A stretch of DNA of 64,000 nucleotides from Euryodendron excelsum (lineage: Eukaryota > Streptophyta > Magnoliopsida > Ericales > Pentaphylacaceae), in assembly GCA_033060915.1 (NCBI GenBank), contig CM065394.1, forward strand, positions 29,338,501 to 29,402,500, read 5' to 3'. Of this stretch, positions 39,043 to 49,072 are shown in pieces (within the stretch, counting starts at the first letter, position 1; the number at the start of each line of letters is the position of its first letter). Under the pieces are notes generated by a model. The model made no database searches. It worked only from the letters and a program-made list of their open reading frames with translations, and was not told where the DNA came from. The position numbers were made by a program, and so were the translations under genes.

Positions 39043-39310
39043 CACTACTAAAAACGGGTGTTTTTGCGACGGGAGTATTCGTGACGGCCATTTTCCCGTC
39101 GCAAATACCGCTATTTGTGACGGGAAAACGGCCGTCACAAATGCCCTCGCAAAAATCATTTTTTGCGACGGCATATTTGCTACGGTTGTATTCCCGTCGC
39201 AAATAGTACCTTTTGTGACAACATTTTTGCGACTGAAATTTTCCCGTCACAAATGAGATAGCATTTGCGGCGGCATTTTTGCCACGGCAATTCTGGTCGC
39301 AAATGCCAAT
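39043..39310. repeat. Left subterminal GCGACGG array of the CACTA element
   Basis: Repeated GCGACGG/CCGTCGC and GTGACGG words at short irregular spacing in both orientations, mirrored at the right end (43255-43672). Confidence 0.8.
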
Positions 39311-40554
39311 TAAAACGACGTCATTTCAGTTTCATTTGGCGGGGACTCAAAATTTCCTTCCCCCTCTTTTCTTTCTCTTTCGATCAAAATATCAAAATCC
39401 CTAGGCACAGCTAGTTCTCTCCTCCCCCCCTCGCCCCCTCTTTCTCTCTCTCTCTCACGATTAAGGCCACCGACGACTTCAACCTCCACTAACGCCACCA
39501 CCACCGCAGCCCTCGCCCACAGTCGCCGCCGCTGCAGCAGCCTTTGCCCTCTGCTGTCATCGTCGCCACCATCGCAGCCTTCGCCTTCCGCCACAGCCGC
39601 TGCTGCAGCCTTCGCCCTCCACCGGGCTTAAACAGGTGTCTTTGTCTAAGACTGCTGAATCTACATTAGAAGGCGCTATCCAAGCGTGAAGGCATATTTT
39701 TGGGTTCATATGGATATGGATCCAAGAAACCCCATTGCAACAGGATTTTTGGTCGTTCTGTGATCCTATAAATTTTGGAAATTGCAAGTAAGATCAGTCA
39801 TGTCTATTTCTTGATTTTGTTTAATTTCTTTTCTGCAAAAACTTTACAAATTTTATCTCATGAATTTCAGTTTGTGTTTGGGTGTTCAACCAGATTTACT
39901 TTTCCCCATGTCCTCATTTGAAAATTAGCACTTATATTATCAATTGGGGACACTTGGTCTGTTATGCAAAGCTGGGTTTTGCCTGGATGTAAAAGAGCTT
40001 TGGTTTGGATAAATACCACTTCAAAATTTCCTTTTTGCTCAATTTGTAAGATGATTTTTCCCAATTTCTCCTTGCATTTGCAGCCTGAGCACTGGAGAAG
40101 AAGTGCTTCTGTTGTCTTGTGCTTGTAATTATTAGAATTTTCTTTCTAGTTGGGAAGTGAGGAATGACAAGGCAAAAATAGAAAAAGAAAATCATGCAAG
40201 AGGTTTATGCATTTTATATTTGAACTCATTCCTTGAATGGAAAGTGTTAATCTTGTGCAAATAATATATTTATTGGTAAAATTAAGTACAAGGTGGGTTT
40301 GGGCCCTATCATGGATTTTTTGGCACTATATTTGCAGGATATGACATTCACTGAGAAAATGCCAAGCCTCAGGAAAACAATATGCATATAATTTGTTGTT
40401 CCGAGCTTGTGAACTAAATGAATTTGCATATTGATGATTTGGCTGCTTCTGTTTGGGTTTTGGACTAGTTATCCATGTACATTATGTTAAAACACTAATA
40501 AAAGCATTGGATTGGTTTTTGAACTTATAGACATTTATAAGAATTAGCAAGAAA
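39310..40554. other. Left interior of the CACTA element, origin unknown
   Basis: A CT- and GCC-rich stretch (39340-39620) resembles a 5' leader and the start of a gene, but no frame continues. Past 39640 the sequence is AT-rich. It may be a second captured fragment. No family is recognised. Confidence 0.35.
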
Positions 40555-41903
40555 ATTGGGCTCTTGGTGAATTTTGCCAAGAGTTTTTCTAGGCTTGGGA
40601 TTCTGAAGTACGAGTGGTGGTCGGAGGCTTTACATGGAGTCTCGAACGTTGGCCTAGGGACAAATTTCTCTAGGGTAGTCCCCGGAGCCACTAGCTTCTT
40701 TCAAGTTATTCTTACGGCGGCTTCTTTCAATGTCACTCTGTTTCAAGCCATTGGAAAGGTATATCTGTATACATATACATATTTATTTATATGCTTCATT
40801 TATATAGTAATGTTCTTTTATTTCTCTTCATAATCGAGTTTCTTAATCTGATATTGGATTTGTTCATATCCTGGTTTTGTTGTCTCTTTAATTATGACTT
40901 GTTTCTGGAAATAGGTATGTCATTTTGAGTTAAAATTTTTTGGATTTGGTTAAAAGATCAACCACCTTCTCTCTCTGTTGTTTGAGTGTCTGGTTTTGAA
41001 TTCATTATTGGGTTAGATTCACATTTTCATTTGGTGATTGATATCTCAAAAACGAATGTAATCAGAAGAACATGAAACGTTTGTTTTTCTTTTTTATTTA
41101 ATGTTTCATGCTTTAATTTAGATTAAAATCTATGCAATGATTGGGGTTGTTAATTGCAATTTTTCCATTGGATTTGAAGATCATTAGTCATTAATGATTT
41201 TTTTTTTTTTTTTTTGCTATTAGAATTTAGTTTGGTTTTCTGTTTCTAAGAGTGAGGATTGAAATTAGATTGCCCAAGGAACATTTATTATACAAATTTT
41301 GCAGCATGTTTTTGTTAATAAATTTTAAGGGTATTTTGATAGAATTTGGTTGATGTTCCCTACTTGAAAAAATCAAGTTTTTGTTAAATATAGTGAAATT
41401 GGACGCGTTATTTTTACACGTAATTCGTTATCAGATCATTTTCTTCTTAACCTTTCTTCTCTTTAATCATTGGTTTGTAGCTTGTGATATATGCAACTGG
41501 CATTAGTGGTTTCCTATTGTTTGGTAATAAATTAAGGTTGTCGTCACGCAAGCGCAACATTGATAGCTACAAACTAGAAAGTATCTATAATTTTTGAGAA
41601 TTTTGGATAATGTTTGAGATGTGAAGGACTAAGCTGTGTGTGGTTGCTTTTAGAAAGTAGGTGGAGCCATAGTTATTGCACTTTCAAATTGTCTTGCTGT
41701 GTTTTCTTTACTTTTGATACGATGCTGATGATTTGATTATGACTGTTGAACTAAACTCAAGTCTATATATTTTAACTTCAAGAGGTTTCCAGCTTGCAAA
41801 TTAGAATTCAGAGAGAGATGGGTTGCTTGTCTGATTGATGTGAAACTTAAATCTGTATAGCACAAGAATGCATACATGATTTATGCATACAATTTTAAGT
41901 TGT

Positions 41904-41950
<47 letters not shown>

Positions 41951-42900
41951 TTGGTCAAGCAATATAATTCAGAATTTGGGAAAGATAAGATGTATGTAGC
42001 TTGCCAATACTCGCCCTCTTCTCTTGTTCGTATGTATATATAAATGTGCATGAATTTTTTTTTTCTTTATATATCAGTGGTTGTGTGATCTTCATCTTCC
42101 AGGTTGCCGCTTGCTGTAAACACTACACAACCTATGATGTCGATAACTGGAAAGACGTCGATCGCTACCATTTCAATGCTGTGGCAAGTCCTTGTCATGA
42201 AAAACAAGTTAATCCCGTTTGCTAATTCTTCAGTTTTCATTTCTAAATTTCAAAATTTTTTTTTTTTTTTGGTGGCAAGTTAGGTAACACAGCAAGATTT
42301 AGATGATATATTTCAGCCGCCATTCAAGAGTTGTGTTCTTGATGGGAATGTTGCTGGTGTCGTGTATTCTTACAACCAAGTTAATGGCAAGCCAACCTGT
42401 GCCTACCTAGACCTCCTGGCCGGTGTGATTCGGGGCTAATGGAAGCTAAATGGGTAATTATCAGATTTCTCCACGGCCTTTGTTGCTAAACCATTCATTT
42501 GAGATTGACATTGTCTTATATTTGGTGTTGCAGATACATAGTTTCTGATTGTGATTCTTTAGATGTGTACTATAAATACCAACACTACACCAAAACACCG
42601 GAGGAGGCTGCAACCAAGGCTCTATTGGTAGGGCTGGACCTCAATTGTGGATCATTCCTAGGCAAATACATTGAAGGTGCAGTGAAAGAAGGGCTGGTGA
42701 ATGAGCCAGTCATCGACAAGGCAATATCGAACAATTTTGCAACATTATTGCGCCTTGGCTTCTTCAATGGCGACCCTAGCAAGTGAATCTACAGGAAGCT
42801 TGGGCCCAAAGATGTGTGCATACCGAAGAACAAGGAGCTGGCCCGGGAAGCAACCAGGCAAGGGATCCTCGCACCAAAGGACATCTTTGTTCATAGTTAG
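40555..42900 (+). pseudogene. Captured fragment of a GH3 beta-D-xylosidase gene
   Basis: Four exon remnants on the plus strand match plant beta-xylosidases/alpha-arabinofuranosidases. Exon A (about 40555-40758) gives [20 protein letters not shown] and ends VTLFQAIGK at a GT donor. Exon B (42103-42183) gives [16 protein letters not shown] and RYHFNAV, ending at a GCAAGT donor. Exon C (42284-42453) gives [19 protein letters not shown] and [12 protein letters not shown]. Exon D (from 42534) gives [11 protein letters not shown], with the SDCDS segment that holds the catalytic nucleophile, then [20 protein letters not shown]. The exon between A and B, which normally carries the RWGRGQETPGEDP region, is missing. 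Stops occur at 42437 (TAA where Gln is usual before WKLNG) and 42784 (TGA). The N-terminal and C-terminal parts of the protein are absent. It cannot make an enzyme. Introns are kept, so the capture was at DNA level. Confidence 0.85.
41904..41951. repeat. Compound (CT)n(AT)n microsatellite
   Basis: About 13 CT units followed directly by about 10 AT units, inside an intron remnant of the captured gene. Confidence 0.9.
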
Positions 42901-43254
42901 GATTAATAGAGTGCCCAAGCAATGAATGTTTTTCAGTAAATTTTGATGTATTAATATTGGAATTGTATAATTTGGATTAGGAAAATTGGTTTGTATGGTT
43001 CGATGCATTGATGTTGGTTTATTTTATGTTTTTGCATTTTGGATGTATGTACGATGCAGATTACTATTATATATTACATATTATTTTTCATTTTGGATGT
43101 ATACATTTATGGTCCGATGCCCGGATCTATGGTTTGGTGCATTTATCGATTAATGCAATTATATTGTCAATGAGATTTATTTATTGATTTACAGGAATTA
43201 TAGGAATTACAGGGTATACAAGAATTTAAAAAAATATATATTTTAAAAATAGAC

Positions 43255-43672
43255 AGGGTATTTGCGACGGCTGTAATAGGATTTGCGACGGTAAATAGTG
43301 GTCACAAAAGAGTCATGTAAGCCACGAGTTTTTGTGACGGTTATACACCCGTCACAAAAACATGCTTTTGCGACAGCTTCTTCCATCGCAAATAATTATT
43401 TAGCCGTCGCAAAAACTAGTATTTGCGATGGCATTTGGGACGGCTCTTCCCGTCACATAAAATTCGTTTTGGCCTCTGGCTTTTGTGACGGCTACTTTGC
43501 TGTCGCAAAAAACCGAGCCGTTACAAAAGGCCGTTGCAAAAACCTTTTGTGACCCCCTCTTCTGCGACTGCCAATCTCCTGTCGCACGGCCGTCACAAAA
43601 GACTTTTTACGACGGCTAATGAACCTTTTGCGACGGCAAGTTGTTGTCACAAAAAGTCCGATTTTAGTAGTG
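43255..43672. repeat. Right subterminal GCGACGG array of the CACTA element
   Basis: About 420 bp with many TTTGCGACGG, GTCGCAAA and GTGACGG words in both orientations, ending at the right terminal repeat. Confidence 0.8.
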
Positions 43673-43712
43673 CATTAAGGTCATATAAGTTTGAGGTGTG
43701 TATAGAAACAAT

Positions 43713-44241
43713 TAGGGATGACAATAGAGCAGGTTCGGTATGAGTTTGGTTAAACCCTACTCGCCCCTAATAGAAAAACTTCACCTTACACCCGTTTTAA
43801 ATCTATGATGGATTGAACATCTCCATCCCAGTTAAGTATTTGGGTGAAAACGGGTTTATCCCTTATAAAGTTTTTAAAAACAAAAATAAATCTCCAAAAA
43901 TAAAACGATAATATAAATCATACTAATTCTAATACAATATAGAATTGAATAAGGAAGAGCTTAAAATTTAAGAATAAAATTAACATTAGAATTACAATAT
44001 TTATTTATATACTAAGAATATTTTGTATAATTAAATATATTGTAATTATTTGAATATTTCATAATAAAATCAGGGCAGGTTTGAGGTGGGGTGAGCTAAA
44101 TCTTACCCGGTCCCAAGCCCACATTAGGTTTTCTTTCTTCCCCATACCCCACCCCTAACCCGTCTATACATACCATAAACTCTTCCTATTAGGGACAAAG
44201 TGAAGCGGATTTGGATTTTTCAACTTCAATTACCATCCCTA
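43713..44241. mobile_element. hAT-like MITE, about 530 bp
   Basis: The left end is TAGGGATGACAATAG and the right end reads TAGGGATGGTAATTG inward. Next to each end are GGTTCGG/ACCCGG-rich stretches, as in many plant hAT MITEs. The flanks GAAACAAT and GAAAGTGC share only GAAA, so the target duplication has decayed or the limits are off by a base or two. Confidence 0.5.
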
Positions 44242-44554
44242 GAAAGTGCGCTTGTGGGTTAAGTTTAAGACAGAAAAACAAGACGTTAGAGACAAGTTCA
44301 AGATTGGTTTGGTTTGTTGCTCCTAATTTATTTTTAAAAAACTTGGTTGTCAACATTGAAAATGGCCATGCATAAGAGGCCAAACCTTGGAAATTAGGAC
44401 TCCGGACATTTGTATGCATGTTCTTGCTTGTGGGTTGATTATGACAGAAAAGCTAAAAAGTACGAAAACTTTGAAGAAGATGTTATACTTCTCTGGACAC
44501 GACACTCGTTGGATAATTCCTTGACACGCATTTAAACATATTCTATTTTTATAT

Positions 44555-44901
44555 TAAGGGGTGTTCAAAAATCTGCCCGGTCTACCAACTAGACTGACCC
44601 AACTTGAATCCGAACACAACCCGAACCCCAATTGAGTGGAATCGGTTCAAAGGTTTGTGAACCTAACTTTGGTAGTTCAATTGGTAGGTTACTACATTAA
44701 GCAACCCGACCAACCCAACCTGACATTTATATTGAAATTCATCGGGTCAAGCCTGAGCCCGGCCGACTCCGAACCCAACTCCAATCAAAACCTAACCCAA
44801 CTCGAATCCAAGCCGAGACGAAATTGATTCCATTGTTTCTGAACCCGAGTTTGGCGGTTCAGTTGGTGGGTTACTGCCCACCCGACCCATGAACACCCTT
44901 A
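44555..44901. mobile_element. hAT-like MITE, about 350 bp
   Basis: The left end is TAAGGGGTGTTCA and the right end reads TTAAGGGTGTTCATGGG inward. The interior is rich in AACCCGA/CCCGACC words. No coding frame and no clean target duplication. Confidence 0.45.
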
Positions 44902-45204
44902 ATTGCATTATTTTTTTAAAATCGGATACGTTTTAGACATTTGGAGGACATGCGTGTCTATTAGTTGGACACCTGTGTCTGTCACTTACACATGTGAAAT
45001 ACTTTGCAAGTTTAAAGAAAATAACTGAAATCCAATTATAAAATAAAAGTAATAGGATTTTATATCTAATTTGATGTTTATACTATAAAATACATGATTT
45101 TTAATTATAATTAGTGTTATTATGCATTTTTTTCATTAGCTTTGAGTAAAATTTTTCTATATGACATATAAAAAATACATAAAAAATATTAATTTTTCGT
45201 GTTT

Positions 45205-45237
<33 letters not shown>

Positions 45238-45818
45238 ACTCTGGCAGAGTGTCCATGACAGGTGTGATGCGTGTCCGTATCTATGCATTTTAGCAGAAAA
45301 GCAGGAAATTACCAGCAAGTCCAAGGTTGGTTTTGGCTTCTTGTTCCTTATTACCTTGAAGAATTGGTTGTCAGCATTGAAAATGGCTAAGCATTAATGG
45401 CCAAATCTAGTAAGTTAGTACCCTGGACATTTGCATGCATATTCCTGTTCTGAGGCTCATTTTATGGTGAGACTCCGGCCCTTTGGGAAGAGCAAATGGC
45501 AATGCATGTGCAGGTCTGGCTGCTAATATGGATGGAATAATGTCAGTGCGGCCGGTGTTGTCTAGTTGATTTTCTACTTACTGATAATTGTCTATTGATG
45601 AACTATATTAAAATATTAAATATATTTTGGTAGAACAGATATTTAAAAGTCAAATTTATTAATTAAAAATGCTTTAAATATAATATTAATTTTACTGTAA
45701 CAAAGAAGATCATTTTTCAACATTTATACAAGAATGCATATTAATTATTTCTTCTTTCACATATGGTAAGGGGGCTCTTGGTTGTTTAGCCTAAATTTTG
45801 ATTATGAATAGGTAATAA
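44902..45818. other. Gene-free spacer with GTGTCC-rich repeat relic
   Basis: At 44930-45290 there are repeated GGACA/GTGTCC words similar to the repeats near 21100 and 23769. No gene is recognised. Confidence 0.35.
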
Positions 45819-45820
45819 GT

Positions 45821-46190
45821 TGTTAACTTAAGAACTTATGGTCCTAACTCAATCTTGAAAACCAGCTTACAAGGAGAGATTGCTTAAGAGTCTATATGGA
45901 GGTGATGATCTTCATATTCAGGCGATGTGAGACTTCGATGACACCCTCCCTCACACAAAGCATGATGATGTAAGGTAAGAGAATGATCCGAGAGGTTCTC
46001 ACTCCTCAGAGTTGTGGCCTTTTAAAATTTAGCTCTGATACTATGTTAAGAACTCATGGACTTAACTCAATTCTAAAAACCGGCTTACAAAGAAAGGGTT
46101 AACCAAGAGCGTGATGGCTTTTGCATCCAATCTAGAAGATATGAGATTTTGCTCGCAGTCTCCACCTGCATGGTGAACAAACTTAGTCTT
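45821..46190 (-). mobile_element. TRIM-like miniature retroelement
   Basis: A sequence starting TGTTAACTTAAGAACTTATG (45821) recurs from 46043 as TGTTAAGAACTCATGG, followed in both by the related words CTAACTCAATC / TTAACTCAATTC and ACCAGCTTACAA / ACCGGCTTACAA. Directly left of the second copy, GCTCTGATACTA is the complement of an initiator-tRNA primer site with one mismatch. So short terminal repeats bracket an interior of roughly 100 bases with a primer site on the minus strand, as in TRIM elements. The right limit is uncertain. Confidence 0.45.
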
Positions 46191-46678
46191 GGCCCTCCTT
46201 TGACCCATGGGCGGACTTATATGTGAGCCAAGGGAGCCTGTCCCTCTCCCCACTTGGATTTTTTAAATTGTGGTTAAGCCCTATAGTTTTTATATATTTA
46301 TGATAAAACTTAGTGTTTTGTCCCCTCTTTGAGTTTTTAAAATTTTATTTATATCCCACAAGTTTTATGAGTATTTAGCATTAGGATTGGAGTATTAGCC
46401 CCCTATTATTCAGCAAATTTTACATTTAAATCTTCGAAGTTATAATTTTTTTTTTACTTGGCTCATCTCAAAAAAAATTCCAAGTTCGCCCTTCTCAGAC
46501 CAGTCTTCATGATGCAATCAGTGATGATTTCAGTAGAAATTGTGAAGCCGGCCAGGCGGCCATTTTATTGGTTTAGTTCATACTATAGTTTCCCTCTCTG
46601 GGATGACTTCAAACCATGCTTGCTCTTAATTTCTCTTTCTTTAGCCTGCTTCATATACCAATCTTAACTGTTAGCATT

Positions 46679-48505
46679 ATGGTTTCTCTCTCTAAACTCA
46701 TTTGCGTTTGCATCCTCATTCTTCTTATCAAACCCATATTTTCGCAGCAGTCCTATGACTAGACTAAATGCACTTCCATAGCCAAAGTCCCTGGTTCCAA
46801 CGACCTATGTAACTCCAAGAAATCTCACTGCAATACCTTTGTAGTCTACAGAATTCAAGATGACTATCAGATACTTTCCACCATAGCCTCTCTATTCAAC
46901 ACAACCCTGACTCAACTCCTCTCTTCCAACAAAATGTCCAAAGAAAACTCCAACAATCTCAATGGTGGTGGAGAAATACTCGTCCCCATTACATGTTCTT
47001 GCTATGATAGCTTCTCTCGTGCAGTCTTCGCCTACAATTCCTCTCACTCAGATTCCTTGTATGCAGTGGCTTGTGAAGTCTATGAAGGCTTGGTGAAGGC
47101 GCAAGTTCTCATAGAGGAGAACCCACATTTCAATGGCAATGATCCCAACAGTTCTTTCGTTCAAGTGCCTATTTGATGCGCTTGTCCAGATGTTTCCCAT
47201 ATAGAAAATGGTAAAAATTACCCTGTGACATACCCAGTCATGGAGGATGATCATATGGATATGATAGTAAATTCGGAGTGCCTGGAAGTATGATCTGGTA
47301 TGCTAATAGATTAGATCAATTTGCAACAATCTTCCCTCGGACAACACTGCACATTCCCACAAAGGATGATCCAGTTCTGAACTTGGACGGTGCATTTCCA
47401 CAGGAAGATCCATCTCCCAGTCCAAGTGCAGTAGTTCTGGACATTATACCAGGTAGAAAATCAAATAACAAGAATCTATATGCATTTCTTGGAAGGGGGT
47501 TTTCAGCAACATTTTTTTTAATGGTTCTAGCTTGTGGGGTTTTAGTATTCATTTGGAGAAGGAATCGTCCTCGGAATTTTCTACTATTGTCTCCTAGGAG
47601 TCCACAGTTGTCAAATTTCTCACCTGATCTTCTTGATGGGATGTCCAAGTTGAAGCAGTCCTTGATTAGCTTCAGCCTGGAGGAGCTGAGAATTGCAACT
47701 GAAGATTTTAGTGAGGCTTTTGCAATTGGTACAGCAGCGTCCAGGGGTAGAATTGGCAGTTCCTATATGGCTATTGAACGGATGAATTTAGAGGAAGAAG
47801 CTCAACTGGTCATTGGCATATTGACAAAGATGAATCATGTAAATGTGGTCAAGCTTGAGGGATGCTGTTATGGTATCAGGCCATATCTGTATATGAGTTT
47901 GTCGAAAATGGTAATCTAAGGGACTGTTTGTCAAATGTGAAGATGGCCAGGCAGCTCACATGGGCAAGAAGAATGCATATTGCTTTCGACCTTGCAGTGG
48001 GGCTTCATTACATACATTTCTGCACAAAACCTGTTTATGTTCATCTAAACATAAACAACAAAAATGTGCTGATAACTATGGATTGGGCCAAGTTTTGTAG
48101 GTTTAAATTGGCAAAACCTCTGATTTGCAGTGAAGAAAAGGGAGAGACTGACTGGATTGAATCTGTGATAGTGGGCAGAAAGGGGTATTTGGCTCCTGAA
48201 TACCTGACTTATGGCCTGGCTTCCACCAAAGTGGATGTATATGCATTTGGGGTAGTTTTGCTTGAGTTATTGTCGGCTAAAGAGGCAGTTGTTGTCGGCT
48301 TGGGTTTTTGGCCGATGGACGGCTTGAAGATTCTTCAGGTTGCTCGGAGAAGTTGAAGGGATTCATGGATCCTGCTTTGGAGGGGGAATACCCATTGGGT
48401 GATGCCCCGTGTTTGGCATTCGTGGCCAAGGGCTGTCTGGAGGAGGACCTCCTTCACAGACCCACAATGAACGATGTTTTGAAGGCTCTTTCAAGAATTC
48501 TATGA
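46679..48505 (+). pseudogene. LysM receptor-like kinase pseudogene (LYK4/LYK5-like)
   Basis: From the ATG at 46679 it shows a signal peptide ending IKPIFS, then a LysM ectodomain (CNTFVVYRIQDDYQILSTIA, LVPITCSCY), the IWYANRLDQFATIFP LysM, a membrane helix (ATFFLMVLACGVLVFIW) and a kinase domain (FSLEELRIATEDFS, VVKLEGCCYG, VYEFVENGNL, GYLAPEYLTYG, STKVDVYAFGVVLLELL). It is intronless, like many LYK4/5 genes. Damage: TAG at 46760, TGA at 47174 before CACPD, a frame change near 47255 with loss of part of the LysM region, and frame changes near 47890 and 48305. The catalytic loop reads VHLNINNKNVLI, without the HRD, and DFG is not kept. LYK4/5 proteins help perceive chitin at the plasma membrane and are often poor kinases, so the kinase residues may have been degenerate before the gene died. 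It cannot make a full receptor now. Confidence 0.88.
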
Positions 48506-48985
48506 CCAAGTCTAGGTTTTTTTTCTTTTTTTTTGCAATTGGTTGTAATATTGTAATTTGGGCAAACTGCATATACAAGCTTGTCAACGGAATGCAAGGA
48601 TAGTGATCACATCATGAGCAGTAGCATGGGATCCATTTTGTACGCCAAATTAGAAGAAAGATAGGTCGTGTAATGAGAGAGAGAACAAATTCTTGGGTTT
48701 TCACTTCTCACCAATGCCCAAAAACCACAATGACCAGTTCTGTTCTATCTTAGTTAATCACCCTGGATTACTGTAATAATGTTTCTCTTTATTCTTCGAC
48801 TTTGATCTTGTCATACTTGTGCCAACAATGTCCGAGAATTAATGACAAGGCTGCCATTGCCATAATTAACATTTATCATCAATTAGCCCTGATCAAGAGA
48901 AAATGCAACTGTCGTTGGAAGAAGGATGGAACATTCAAGCAGAGCAAACATGATACTGCTACAAAACATCAGTAAATAAACCTGG
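48506..48985. other. Gene-free spacer
   Basis: 3' flank of the receptor kinase pseudogene. No gene or repeat end is recognised. Confidence 0.4.
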
Positions 48986-48999
48986 CAAGCAGAGGTTCA

Positions 49000-49072
49000 G
49001 CTTCTGTGGCCAAGGTCCCCTTGGCCAGGAATCAAATGGGATAAATTGGAGTCTCTGGGCTTTAAAAGCATT
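49000..49072 (-). pseudogene. Short P450 heme-region relic
   Basis: On the minus strand, CTCCAATTTATCCCATTTGA within 49024-49070 gives FKAQRLQFIPF, like the FKGQDFQFIPFGAG segment of the P450 pseudogene at 51696-60281. About 80 percent of 44 bases agree by eye. The heme cysteine is not readable after it. Confidence 0.35.

Larger units (their letters stand above)
39043..43672. mobile_element. Non-autonomous CACTA transposon carrying beta-xylosidase gene pieces
   Basis: The left end is CACTACTAAAAACGGG and the right end reads CACTACTAAAATCGGAC inward. Both are flanked by CAT (39040-39042 and 43673-43675), the 3-bp target duplication of CACTA (En/Spm) elements. Subterminal blocks of about 270 bp (left) and 420 bp (right) are packed with TTTGCGACGG/CCGTCGCAAA motifs in both orientations, as expected for transposase binding sites. 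There is no transposase frame. The interior holds exons and introns of a GH3 beta-xylosidase-type gene on the plus strand and a CT/GC-rich stretch at 39310-39620 of unknown origin. Confidence 0.85.

Noticed and set aside
39310..39594. 94-residue minus-strand frame in the CACTA element
   Set aside because: Low-complexity Gly/Arg/Glu composition from CT- and GCC-rich DNA; no family features.
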